Below are positions 11,560 through 22,441 of a stretch of DNA of 64,000 nucleotides, one piece after another (the first letter of the stretch is position 1; every line of letters begins with the position of its first letter). The stretch is from the NCBI GenBank assembly GCA_022478985.1, contig JAKSZP010000007.1, forward strand, positions 248,001-312,000. Direction: 5' to 3'. Below the pieces are notes generated by a model. That model searched no databases. It was not told the DNA's origin and was given only the letters and a program-made list of their open reading frames with translations. The translations under genes were made by a program, and so were the position numbers. Source of the DNA: Massospora cicadina. Its lineage: Eukaryota > Entomophthoromycota > Entomophthoromycetes > Entomophthorales > Entomophthoraceae.

Positions 11560-12153
11560 TTACATGTCGAAGATGGCCTTATATGGGGCTAGGAAGGAGG
11601 GGAAGTTCAGAGGGAGGTTGACTAGGATGGGGTCCAGTGGGGAGATGGAACTGAGAGATGTGCCCTGAGGAAGGGTCTTTAGCAAGGGAAACTCACCACT
11701 CAACTTGAGTTTTGTGAACAACAAGGAATTGGTTGCAAGATTGATGTGAACTTGTTGGCGGCGCCACCAGCCCACCCCCAAGTTTACAGGGTAGAGCAAG
11801 TCCTGTACCGCTGAGAAGTGGTCGGTGAATCCAAAGTCATGAACTGAGAAGTGCAATGGACGTCAGATGTGGTAGGACATCATGAACTCTGATGAGGCGC
11901 CCAGGATGGATGAAGCTTCATCCATTATTAGGTCCAAGGACTGTGCCACGCCAAAGTCAATTTAGTTACCCACCGCTCTGATGTTGAGGAGGGCTTGAAC
12001 TGTTATTTCCCCTGACTCAGAGGGAAAGGAAGTGGGGAACAGGAAGTACGCTTGGTCCTCTTTATTAGGGTGAGCCAGAGAAAGGGCAGTCAAGGAGGGG
12101 GCATGACCCAACATCAGGAAAAACTGGCCTGGGGGTGCAAGGGTGAGGTGCAA
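11560..12153 (-). pseudogene. Retropepsin-like protease region of element B
   Basis: Aspartic protease that would cut Gag-Pol. The frame is broken. Around 12000-11940 the read-through gives VQALLNIRAVGN, stop, IDFGVAQSLDL, which matches the retropepsin pattern (A-L-[LI]-D-S-G-A-...-N-F-I) with the catalytic D-S-G replaced by N-I-R. 11856-11560 gives the region after the protease, HFSVHDFGFTDHFSAVQDL then NLGVGWWRRQQVHINLATN. Element C has the equivalent DTRATSNFMSFELAQQLDL. Assignment rests on this alignment and on position between gag and RT. Confidence 0.6.
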
Positions 12154-12205
12154 CTGATGTGGGGTCTCTACTACTTCCTTGTCCTAACTGGGTAGTTGAG
12201 GGTTA

Positions 12206-13192
12206 ATGCGTACACCCACTCCATTCTCTTCAGGGAGGAGGAGGGGTCATCCGGGGGACGATTTCACCACACTGAGCAGATTCCAAATGCTGGGGGCCCA
12301 AAAATCCAGCCTCCTGATCTGGGCTGGGGGCAGGCGGTGCTATAGGCAGGGGTTCCCCTGGGGGGAGGTACCCGAGGAGGCAGCCAGCCAGGGGGCGCTT
12401 CCCTTGGCCGCAACCACTGGCAGGGGGAGGTGTGGTATGGGGTACCTCAAGGGTGGCGATGGGACACGTGGGGGTATGCAAGGGCTGGCCCTAATTGCAC
12501 GGGCCACAGAGAACGCAACCTCTAAGGACCCAGGGAGATGGTCCCAAGCTGTGTGGGCTGCCGCTGTGGGGTCAGGGCAGCGCAGAATGCGGAGATGGTA
12601 ATTTCAACAGGGGTGAGTACCGTTGGAGCCAGGACTGCAAAGGCCTCAATCAGGGAGGGTAGGTCCATGGCTGTCTGTCCCAAGGTAAACAGATGGAGGA
12701 GGCGCGCTGGTCTTGACTCAGGGGCCTGGACCACTGAGGTGACCAGCGCCAACAAAGGGGTGGGGTTGCCTGATTTGGTAGCAGAGCGGAGCACTCCCCT
12801 GACCCAACAACAGGCATCCCCATCCAGGGCGTTGAGGAGAGCCACGCTCTGCTGTGCATCAGAGGGAAGCGGGAATTTCCCACCATCAGCAGTGAGGCGC
12901 ACCTGGAGCTCTTCCAGGACGCCCAGGATTTGATCAGCTGCCTCATCAGAGGGGACAGGGGAACCTCTAACCCTATTACATTAACTGATGGAGTAAGCTC
13001 ACCATTGGAGCTTAGCAAGTGGGGACCAATTCAGCAGATCCTGGCGGCAGTCCCAGATGAATGAGGCCACCAACTAGCAGGAGAAGGCCAGGTCACAGAG
13101 GGAAAACACATTCAGAGTGAGGAAGTAGCCCAGCGCTTCACTCATGCCAGCGAGGAGGGCAGAGAAGGCTGAGATCAGTGGTTGGTTCATTA
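12206..13192 (-). pseudogene. Gag of element B, broken
   Basis: The structural protein region directly follows the 5' LTR. The first frame starts at the border (IMNQPLISAFSALLAGMSEA) and runs through stops to DQILGVLEELQVRLTADGG and 12902-12522 (126 codons; FPLPSDAQQSVALLNALDG, CCWVRGVLRSA, ending at a stop), then a Pro-rich tail. No CCHC zinc knuckle is visible, as in many Tf-like Gags. The MNQPLI frame is open backwards into the LTR (from 13280), so no start codon at the border is required. Confidence 0.6.
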
Positions 13193-14833
13193 TGTCATGG
13201 ATTTGGATAAGAAGAACTAGACTGGGCTCCCAGTCAGGGTGCGCGAGCACCCAATGGAGGGCCCAGAATGCCAAAGGCATAGTGGTCTGAGTGACTAATA
13301 AAAGAGGGTTCTATGGGAGATTGAGGAAGGTAAAAGTTCAGTAACATATTGAAGGCCCCAAGGCAAACCAGATGGTTGCATTGGGGGCAACTGCAAGTCT
13401 TGCGGGGGCAACCCCAAGGGTGGGAGAGGCAGGGAGGATGATGACTCCTTCAGGGTTTGCAGTTGCTGGCCTTCAGATTCAGATAGGGGGGCTTGCATGC
13501 CAGCGAGGGATGGCACAGAGGCCACCATGTGGTTAGAAGTGTGAGCGGAGGTATAGTATGACCCATGAGAGGGGTTGGGACTGAGCTTCCCCTGGAGGGG
13601 GCGCTCTAGGTCCCACCAGAAGGCTGAGCCAGCGGCGGTGGAGGCAGCTATGGAAGCCAAGTCCACAAGCGGCAAGGCAGGGGCGCTCAGGTGCTGCTCT
13701 AGCCAGGGAGTAGTTTTAGAGAACTCAGATACTGAACAGATGGAAGGGTCTCCATTAAAAGATGCGCAAAAATGAATGAAGCAGTGGGTTCATCATTGGG
13801 GGTGAGATGAATTATCATGTTTATGATCTGCTGCCACGTGGCAGGGTTGAGCGACTGGATAACCCAGTTAGCAAACATCAGCAGGAGGACTTGGGTGATG
13901 GCGCGTTTCATCAGATCGATTGTTGGAATTTTTGTAAAATTAATAAGGTAGATGGAGGCCGTGGCAAGCTAGATGGGAAATTCGAGTTTTAATAAGCAAA
14001 GAGAAAGAGAATGAACTGACAACTACCCCCAGCCAGGGCAGTTGCCTTAAGAACTGGGCTGAATGCATGGGGGAGGTATTGAGGGATTGGTCATTTGGGG
14101 GTTAGTGATGGGATTTGGTTGGCTGGCTCAGAGGGGTAGAATGCTACTCCAGATTTTGGCAAAAGTCAAGAAAACTTTTGAAAATTTTCCCAGATTCCTA
14201 AGGCCAAACCAAGTTGATACTACCAATCTGGGTTCTGGTGACCTGAGTCAGCCTGTTCGCATGGTTTTGGTGTTCTGGATTCATCTCAGGAGGCAGGGGT
14301 CTTTGAATCAAATTATTTGCAACTTGAGCTGATCCCTCAATTGGACTATTCATGTGATCCGAACTCCCTGGATCCATTTCAGAGCGTTGGAGCAGATGGT
14401 CCGAGTTGTTTGGGCCCTGGTTCAAGATATGAGATATATCCTGATCTGATTTCTGGTGCAGGCCAGTACAGACCAGCTCCCCCAGTCCAGAATTAGCAGG
14501 CTGGGCTCCAATGTTAGGAATTGCCATTTTCCCAAATTTCTGATATGGTTTATCTGGGGACTGGGTGGTCCCATGGGCCTCTCCATGCCCCTTGGTGTGC
14601 GCAAACTCCCTGAAGACTCCTTCTATCAAACTTACCAGGGTTGAGGAGGGGGGAAGAGGTGGGGATGGGGTATCTTTTTTTGGGGGGGGAAGGTAGTCAC
14701 ACAGCGCTCATCTATCACACGGGTTAGGTCGCCCAGCTGTGACAGGGGGTCCACTGGAGCCTTGGGGCCCATTTTCGCCCAGAAGGGGTGTTGGTCCCTA
14801 TCCAGTTGCAAGGGCTGGTCCCCAGGACTTACA
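13193..14833 (-). repeat. LTR B (5'), complete copy
   Basis: 1641 bp, ends TGTCATGG and CTTACA, followed by the target-site copy GACCA (14834-14838). It holds the same minus-strand frames as the 3' LTR: 14895-14632 (contains DPLSQLGDLTRVIDERCVTTF; its start lies outside the LTR), 14629-14198, 13911-13699 (FANWVIQSLNPATWQQIINM) and 13675-13295 (MPLVDLASIAASTAAGSA). A one-base difference near 13757 breaks the frame that is open in the 3' LTR. Confidence 0.9.
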
Positions 14834-14838
14834 GACCA

Positions 14839-17066
14839 CTTCCCACTAAAATAACCTGCTCGCCCACATAAATTATTGGGCAGCATCCTTAACAAATTTT
14901 AGTTGGGGTGGGGACTCTCCTCATACAAGCTTGAACTGCTCACACAACTGATTTATTGGGATGTAACCCTAAAGGGGTATCAGTAGTGTCATGAACCAAA
15001 ACTGGCAAAGAAGACCACCAGGCTATTCATCTTAAAAATTAAAAAGCTTATCAGAGGTATCAACTACTGCCACCACATTCAAGTTATCATCCAGAGCTCC
15101 TGTGAAGTATATAACTGTGAAAAAATATATGCTTTCATACTGCAAAGTGTCCTCCTGAGATTAACAGTGGGAAGCACTTCAGTTCCCATCTCCACAGCTA
15201 TTCAGTGAATTACAAAAGCCATTTCTCCTGCCATTACTTCTATTTGGTGAGACCATAAGCTCTCCACTGGGGCTTCTAAATGCTAGCTTGATACCCAAAT
15301 TTCGTTAAAAATGGTGGTATTTGAAAATCTTTGTGGGTTTGTACCAAAGATGCACTCAAATGGATGAAACTTTTACTCAATCATCCCACCATTAAGGCTG
15401 CCATCCACAAGGATCTGAAGCCCAAGGATGCAAATGCCTGGATTGAAGTTGGTATTGATCTTCACAATGCAATGGAGTACACCAAGGTGGGAGTACCATA
15501 AAAATTTGCCCAAGCTGTTGGGAGTTTGGGCCTCCTACCAATGAAAATTACCCCATAGGTAAAGCTTTTCCCAAACATTTCAACTTCCTGTCAAGAGATT
15601 TTCTATAACTCTCCAGTTCCCAGAGTGGTGGTGCACGGAGCACAGGACCAACGCAATGTAACTTATTGTCAGTATTAAAGGGAAGATAGCCCCGCAGAGT
15701 GTGCTTGAGCTAAAGTGACATAGGACTAAGGTGGTTAACATGATAAACATAAATAGAGATCAAACAAACAGCAAAGCTTGACTGTGCCCCATAGGGGAAT
15801 TCATAACCAAGCTTTGAGCAGGGCTAGAGTGCACGGGTGCCTCAGTCTGGAGGGAACCTTGGTGGCCAAGCGGTATCCCTGATGCTGTTGTATTTTAAGG
15901 CAAAAAAATTGGCTAACATTATGCGTTAACTCCTCAAAGTGGTCCATGCACAGGTTTGCCCGAGTCAACATAAGGAAAAAACGTAAAATTAATGAGGGAT
16001 CTATTAAAGGGAGATGTCCAACAAAAAAAGGTTAGTCTCAAGAAAATATATTTAAGTCAACTTGGGGAAGTCATCGATCAGAGAAAGTAATACTAAGTCC
16101 TGGTGCACCAATAAGTGCATGCTTCCATCTGACCAGGTAACGTACTTCAAAATTGACCAAACTTGAGTGATCAATTGAAGCTGAGCCCAACACAAATTAG
16201 AAATTTCATAAATTGAACAGGTTTTGAACCCCCATTCACTAATTAATCAAATAGAACCATCATAATTTAAAAGGTAGCTCGTCCATTTTAACACTACAGC
16301 TGTTATACATGGTTGTGCAGGTTGCACTTTCTCTGAACCAACCTGGGCATACCTGGCCTGTACCCAGCGTTAGCTCAATGTGTGCCTCAAGTCAGAAAGG
16401 TCCTGAAGATTAGCCTTTTTGGAATCTTGGCGCCCATCCTTGTCCTGAAAATTGACACCTTCAATATAGTCATGTGACATGACACTAACCTAGAATAGCT
16501 TGCCATGATCTTCCAGTTGAATTAGCACTGGAATAGTATAATACTACATTCTCCCGCCAAGAATGCCCTATCATGTATTGCGGCTAGTTTCAAGGCTACC
16601 AAAGCCTTGCACTAATCATACACCCATGATCCGCTGGCAACTTCATCTGACCTGATGAAGATAGGTTGGACAAAGAAGAAGGCTGTAGAGTGGGGGCCCT
16701 TCTGGTATTGGTCACCAGATGAGACCATCAACTGGTGCACCAAGGGTTTACCCTGTTGAAAATGAAATACTGGTCTCAGGCAGGCGCCAGTATTGAGCAG
16801 GTTTGAGAGTGGGCTGATCTGGGGGTAATAAAGCCAATCCATGAGACTCTTCATGACTGTGCGTTCCCTATTTTAAGAGTGAAAAGCTGGCAAGACTTTG
16901 CCACACTTGCTAAGGTGGACAACTGGGATGCTGTAAGGTTCACCCCCAAATCTGCCCAACTGTGGATGGAACATGAAGTTTCTCCACAAGCAGCAGAGGC
17001 AATGAAGGGGGTCACAACTCCCAACCTCAGGTGCAAGTGGCTCAAAGTGAGCATTTTCATCAAAAC
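14839..17066 (+). pseudogene. LINE-F, left part: ORF1-like region, heavily decayed
   Basis: Plus-strand peptide pieces in shifting frames, all short: KDALKWMKLLLNHPTIKAAI and DANAWIEVGIDLHNAMEYTK near 15350-15500, and the frame 16879-17085 (MKSWQDFATLAKVDNW, KSAQLWMEHEVSPQAAEAMK, ending RCKWLKVSIFIKTL). After the element D insertion the reading continues at 33548 (HDWKQSF). I take it as the gag-like ORF1 region of an old LINE because a LINE endonuclease and RT follow on the same strand at 36.3-39.8 kb. No known domain is seen, so the assignment is by context. Confidence 0.4.
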
Positions 17067-17071
17067 CCTTC

Positions 17072-17575
17072 TGTCACGATTCTGATATGACTGGATGATA
17101 AGCACTAAGTTGATATGATGGAACAGATGGAATCCGCCAAGCTGTTATAAATACGATTATTTGAGAGCCTCGTTATGAGGTAATATTGGGATTATTCGGA
17201 ATTGGCCAAATTGGGCAATTGTGAGTTGATGAATGAATAATTGATGGAACCAATGAGATACAGCGAAGTGAATTACTAAGCCATAAAAGTGGTACCATAT
17301 GAAGTTGTTACTATACAAGTGAGATGAGACAATTGAGGAAGTTAGGTTGTTGGTACTTTTAGAGTGAGGATAACAGCGAGAATCCACTGAATCAATAAAA
17401 AAAATAAAAGAGAGTTGAGGGAGCGAGTGCTTCATCTTTATTTAATTATTTATTTATACATTTATTCTGTCATGTTGAGAACAACAATCATATTATTGGT
17501 CATAACTGCTCAGTGGGTCAAACCCTGTGCAAAAATCCATCGGCATATCTCTCAAGTATCGCCAATTTTATAACA
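17072..17575 (+). repeat. LTR D (5')
   Basis: 504 bp, ends TGTCACGATTC and TTTATAACA. The right border is fixed by the split 3' copy, which ends with the same TTTATAACA before the target-site duplication. The next bases GTGTTGCTCAC match the primer-site region of element E (GTGGCGCTCAT) with substitutions. Confidence 0.88.
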
Positions 17576-17579
17576 GTGT

Positions 17580-18550
17580 TGCTCACTACAGGGGGCCCAT
17601 TGATCAATCACATAGACTAAAAAGCGTTCCTCAGTTGCTAGTCATGCCATATCAGGCTTGCTTCACTAAAGAATCATCTCAACATACTAAAGCGGTTGAC
17701 TACGCAGAACTCAAGCTTGCCTTAAACGCTGTGCTCAATTGGAAAAAGGAATTTCTGCAAGAGTGTTGTATTGATAAGCTGCCTCCATTTGACGCGATGG
17801 GAACATCCATGGGTTTTTTAAATGGTTTGAGTTTGCAGTAGAAGGGGTATCAGATCGGCATAAAGCCAAATTACTAATGTCCACTTTGGATGTTGGAAGT
17901 GCTGACCAAGTTACTTGCTATCTTCCAAGCAGTTCCGTTATCTATCAAAAAGTGAAGGATACTGTGCTGTGGTTGTTTGGAAGAACTTCAAAAATGGTGC
18001 TATGAAAGGCTGAGTTTATTACCATTGGGTTTCAGCCTAATGAGACCCTCACTGCCTTTGCTGATCAATTCTCAGCGGAAGCCCATGTATTAATTGGGGC
18101 AGGGATTTTAACTGAATGTGACATAAGCATAGCATTGACCTCTGCTGTGAAACCATACTAAGAGCTCTTTAATACATTGGCTCCATATTTAGAGGTTGAC
18201 ATATCCTTGCTCAAATTTGTTCAAATTCTATGCCATCTATCCGCTAATTTCCCTCCACCCAATATAGAGTGGAAACCTAGCACCTCCACTGCAAGCCTTT
18301 TTTATCTGGAGGAATCATTTTTCCTTGTTCAGCAATTGGTTGGCATCCCCTGGCCTTATCATCAATACAAGCCCTGCTTCCAGCCCAACCCTTGGGGTGG
18401 CTCCTTTTACAACAATCAAGGTCGCAGGTCTTCTGGGGGCATGTGCTTTTCATGTGGTTGCTTAGGGCACCTGGCTAGAAGTTGTCACAAACGGCGGGTT
18501 CAGTACCTGCCGCAGGAGCAGTATCACCAGGGAAAAGTCAGAGCGGAGTA
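17580..18550 (+). pseudogene. Gag of element D with zinc knuckle, decayed
   Basis: Binds and packages element RNA. The first piece gives LNAVLNWKKEFLQE and KLPPFDAMGTSMGFLNGLSL, matching NLPAFDKNGSITTFVKRFEM in Gag of element E. Many stops follow. The frame 18177-18551 is open for 124 codons and ends with CFSCGCLGHLARSCHKR, a CX2CX4HX4C zinc knuckle with all ligands present. Confidence 0.75.
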
Positions 18551-19396
18551 GAGATGGGACTCTCTACCTCCACTATTCTGACCCAAAATGTCCCATCAGA
18601 ACCTATTCCTGTACCTTCAGTGGAAGTTCCTCAGTATGATGACGCCTTCTTATATCAGCGACCAGTTGGAGGGGTGAATGTGCTGACACGAACGCAATTC
18701 ATGAACATGGCGGAAGCAAGCTCTCAGGAACAACCAAAGCCTTATGCTTGTCAAATGTTTGATCACCTTTCTACCAATGAACCAGATCCATTAGCTGATG
18801 CGCTTCTTTTGGAAGAAGTAAGCATGTCCTTCCCATGGATGCTATTGTTAAAGAATACTCTAAAGTGGGGAAGGGTATTATGAGCTTCCTTGGAAAAAGA
18901 GATTAGTTAAATGTCCATGTTCTAAACAATCAGAATGCCTCTTATGCTGAATGTACTTATTGTGACACTGTTGTAGCAAAAACCTGAAGTTTGGGCAATA
19001 ATTGATATGGGTGCCCCAATCAACATAGTGTCCACAAAGTTGGTGGCAAGACTGGCGTTAAAGCCTGACGTGGAACATCATATGGTGTATGGGACTTTGG
19101 GCACAGAAAACACGGTCTCTGAAGGAGCGTACAGTGCACTACCTTTGCGATTTGGGTCAATTGTCATTGTAGCCCCAGCCATAGTGCTACCAAATAATAA
19201 CTATGATCTTTTAATTGGAACTGCATTTATGCGCCAATATGGAGTTGTTGTTGATATGACTGCAGAGACATTTGAAATTCTGGGGCAGCGGATCCCAATC
19301 TACTTTACCTCCAGCAGAATGTCAAAAGATCCAGTACACATGAGTCATATTAACCTTGCATATGGTGATGGGGTGGTTTTGGTTCTCTATCATTGA
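18551..19396 (+). pseudogene. Spacer and retropepsin of element D
   Basis: The frame 18482-18883 (133 codons) carries the region between Gag and protease. The protease frame 19007-19396 gives IDMGAPINIVSTKLVARLAL, with downstream PAIVLPNNNYDLLIGTAF. The active-site D-S/T-G is D-M-G here; element E keeps VDSGAPVNIVS. The change would inactivate the enzyme. Confidence 0.78.
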
Positions 19397-19459
19397 CTAA
19401 AACATAAGACACGGGCCCTTCCCAATCAAATTTATGAATATTTAAGGGCTACCACTTAG

Positions 19460-19725
19460 AGCTGCGGGCCCTATATCTATTCCCTCTGGACACCAAGTAA
19501 TCATAAACACTGAGTTAGAAGTGGAAGTGCCTGCTGGGCTTTATGGGGAGGTCATTGGACCTTATCAGCAATCACTGGTTTGAGCCCCATGTAGCCCAGG
19601 CATTATACTTCTGGGACATGGGAAGATCAAGGTCTTAGTAGCAAATCTTCAGAATAAAATAATGCAAATCCGCTGACACCAAATAGTGGCGTACTTACAT
19701 TTTATTCCAGTTAAAGAGGTCCTCC
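19460..19725 (+). pseudogene. dUTPase-like domain between protease and RT, element D
   Basis: Read through two stops the frame gives SIPSGHQVIINTELEVEV, PAGLYGEVIGPYQQS, SPGIILLGHGKIKVLVANLQ and QIVAYLHFIPVKEV. This follows the order of trimeric dUTPases: I-P-P-G...V-P-T-G, then I-P-x-G-x-Y-G-x-I-x-P, then P-G-x-I...G-x-I-x-V-x-L-x-N, then a final hydrophobic strand. dUTPase removes dUTP to limit uracil in DNA. The P-R-S-G box and the catalytic D-Y motif are not recognisable, so it is probably a structural relic. Element E has the better copy. Confidence 0.5.
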
Positions 19726-20630
19726 AGGTTCATGAGTTTGGTTTGTTGGATGAATTTGGCCTGCCCATTGAAACACAGCCTGGCGTAATGGCAGTTGTAC
19801 CGCGTGAAAATTTAAGGGGGCTAATGGAAGACCAAAAAGATCAAGTAGAATACTTATTCTGAAAATATGAAGAGATTTTTGCTGTTGATGATCACAATTT
19901 AGGGTGCGCCCGGGGGGTTGTCCATCAGCTGGACACTGGGGATCATCCCCCCATTAGGTCTTAAGCCAATCTGCTGATCAAGGGCAGAGGAAGAAGTTGT
20001 CAATGCGGAGATTGATCAGCTGTTAGTGCAGGGAATGCTCAAACCATCTAAGAGTCCGTGGGCTTCACCTGTCTTAATTGTTAAAAAGAAGGATGGTACT
20101 AACCATGTAGTAATTGACTACTGGAAGCTTAATAGTATCACCAAGAAGGACTCATACCCTCTTCCACGGATTGATGATGCGCTGGATCAGTTAGGTGGAG
20201 CTCACTATTTCTTGCAATGGATTTGATATCTGGTTACTGGCAAATTGAGTTGCCCCCGGCGGAACAAGAAAATGCGCCATAATCACATCCAAAGGGCTTT
20301 TCCAACCCACTCATATGCCACAAGGGCTATGTAATGCCCCAGCTACATTCCAACGAGCAATGGACACCATTCTGGGGGATCTGAAGCTGTCATGTGTTTT
20401 GGTGTACCTTGACAATAATAACGTCTTCTTGCACATTCACTGAGCACCTTACCCATCTAGAAGAGGTATTTCGCCGACTGGCTGAGGCCAATATCAAGAT
20501 TAAGCCCAGGAAATGTCACTTCTTCAAGGATCAGTTGGAATACCTCGGTTTTGTGGTGGATGTGACCAGGGCTGAGACCTCAACCAGCCAAGGTGGAGGC
20601 TATTTGGCAGATGACAAAGCCAGCTAGTAA
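19726..20630 (+). pseudogene. Reverse transcriptase of element D, decayed
   Basis: Pieces in several frames: [20 protein letters not shown] and [20 protein letters not shown] (20026-20226), then PQGLCNAPATFQRAMDTILG, VLVYLDNNNVF, and EHLTHLEEVFRRLAEANIKI to LEYLGFVVD (20394-20580). The catalytic YLDD is YLDN. An upstream segment GDHPPIR marks the usual entry to RT. Dead copy. Confidence 0.83.
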
Positions 20631-20639
20631 ATGGGACAT

Positions 20640-21200
20640 TCAGGTGTTTTTGGGGATGGTGGGTTATTACTGACGCTTCATACCCAATTTCAGTTGCATC
20701 GGAGGGCTGCTGTTTGAGCTGCTAAAGAAGGATGCCATGTTCAAATGGATGGAACGGCGCCAATGCGCCTTTGATACACTTTGAATGGCACTAATTAGTG
20801 CACCCATGTTATGCTACCCAAATTTCAAAAAGGAATTTATTGTACAAATGGATGCATCTCTTTCCGCTGTGGGGGCAGTTTTGTCCCAAAAAGATGACGA
20901 AGGAGAGGAGCACCCATGGCGTACTGCAGCCAAAGTCTGAATAGCCATGAACGTAATTATACTGTGACCGAGAGAGAGTGCTTAGCAGTGATCTACGCAT
21001 ATAAGCAATTCAGAGTCTACCTTCATGGGGTAAAGTTCAAAGTTGTAACAGACCACGCATCATTACGCTGGTTGCAGAACCTCAAAGAACCTGAAGGCCG
21101 TTTGGCTTGATGGGCTCTTAAGCTGCAGGCTTATGATTTTGAGATCCTTCATCAGCCAGGAGCAAAGCATCAGAACGCTGACTTTTTATCTTGATTGCCA
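20640..21200 (+). pseudogene. RNase H of element D
   Basis: Pieces give FIVQMDASLSAVGAVLSQKD (first Asp), then 20916-21110 open for 64 codons with YCSQSLNSHERNYTVTEREC (Glu) and KVVTDHASLRWLQNLKEPEG (Asp), ending WALKLQAYDFEILHQPG after a stop. All three catalytic acids are still present, but in separate frames. Confidence 0.8.
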
Positions 21201-21289
21201 ACTGTTGCAGTGATGGTGGACCTCAGCGATGTGATGTATGACAAGATGCTTAGCAGAAAGTATGATGACAAACCACCCCAAGTGATCAA

Positions 21290-22435
21290 AGCATTAGATG
21301 AGATGTGAACGAAATACTTTCCAACAGAATGGGGAACTGTACAAGCAGATTGATGATTCTATGGTAAATTTTCCGCGGCCTTCATCCTGGCTGGGAATTA
21401 ATATGAGCGCCCACAAGGCAGTCAGACATGGTGGAGTGTGCAAGACAATGGAGTTGCTGCGCCCTCGGTACTGTTGGGAAAGTATGAACTTTGATGTGCT
21501 CAAAACCATTTCTTGTTGTCATCAGTGCCAAGTGGAGAAGCCATTTCTCCGTAAGATTTCTTATCAGGTAGTGAAACCCCATTTTTCTTGGCATACTGTT
21601 TCCCTGGATGTCTTTGGTCCCTTGCCAACAGGAGCTAACTGGTGTAAGTACATTCTTGTGGCTATCGACCACTTGACCTGGTGGGTTGAAGCAAGGGCAA
21701 TATAAGATTTGGGGGCAGTTAAAGTGGCCAAGTTTGTGATGGAGTGCATTATTCATCGACATGGATGCCCTCAGTTTATTCTCACTGATAATGAAACCAA
21801 TTTCACCTCGCACATCCTTCCCAAATTGAACAAGCTTATGGATATCCGCGGGGTTCTAATGACCCCATACCACCCCAAATCTATTGGAATGGTCAAACGA
21901 GTGAATGAGACTCTGGTGAATATCCTGCAGAAATTTGTAACAATAGACCATCTGATTGGACCTCCCTTCTTTCCACTGCTGTGTTTGCCTATAACATCAG
22001 TTACCATTCCGCCACGGGAAAAAGTCCCTTCCAACTACTATATGGTCAACACCCAGCTCTCCCAGAGTTACTTTATTCATGTGTGGAAGACACTGGCGGA
22101 GTGGAACCCCACTGCTATTTGACTAACCTTGCAAACATTTTGATCAAATTGCAAACTGAAGCCTATTCCTTCAGCTTAGCCAAGAAGATCAGTAATTAGG
22201 CTGTGGATTAAGTACGTTGAAGCGGGTTAGAACAGTTCAAGGAAGGTGACATGGTTCTCTTCCATGATCAGCATGGGTTTGGGCGGAAACACAAGTTGGA
22301 CAGTATATGGATTGGTCCATTCGAAGTCATAGAGAAAACTGGGGTTGATGTATATACTATTAAGGACCCCGTTAGTGATTAAAGCATCAACCAAGTGCAT
22401 GCAAAGTTCCTCTGGGCATATAAGCAATAGGAGCC
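21290..22435 (+). pseudogene. Integrase of element D, decayed
   Basis: The frame 21298-21705 has the zinc site (AHKAVRHGGVCKTMELL, then SCCHQCQ) and the first catalytic Asp in SLDVFGPLPTG, followed by CKYILVAIDHLTWWVEA. The frame 21709-22122 has ILTDNETNFTS (second Asp). At the third position HPKSIGMVKRVNETL has Lys where element E has Glu (HPETNGMVERVNGTL). The C-terminal piece after 22230 gives DSIWIGPFEVIEKTGVDVYT, the GPY/F module, with no chromodomain behind it. Catalytically dead. Confidence 0.83.
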
Positions 22436-22441
22436 CTAATG

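Larger units (their letters stand above)
5511..14833 (-). mobile_element. Chromovirus-type Ty3/gypsy element B, full length, with nested solo LTR A
   Basis: Complete LTR retrotransposon read on the minus strand: 5' LTR 14833-13193, gag, protease, RT, RNase H, integrase, chromodomain, PPT, 3' LTR 8586-7001 plus 5565-5511. A 5-bp target-site duplication GACCA stands at 5506-5510 and 14834-14838. The LTRs have TGT...ACA ends; net lengths are 1641 bp each. Domain order RT-RNase H-integrase-chromodomain places it with Tf-like chromoviruses. Many stops and frameshifts break gag-pol, so it is not autonomous. The 3' LTR carries the solo LTR A (5566-6995). Confidence 0.9.

Noticed and set aside
5511..14833. 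Endogenous retrovirus with envelope gene
   Set aside because: No envelope-like frame with signal peptide or membrane anchor after integrase in B, C, D or E; chromodomain and gene order fit Ty3/gypsy retrotransposons.
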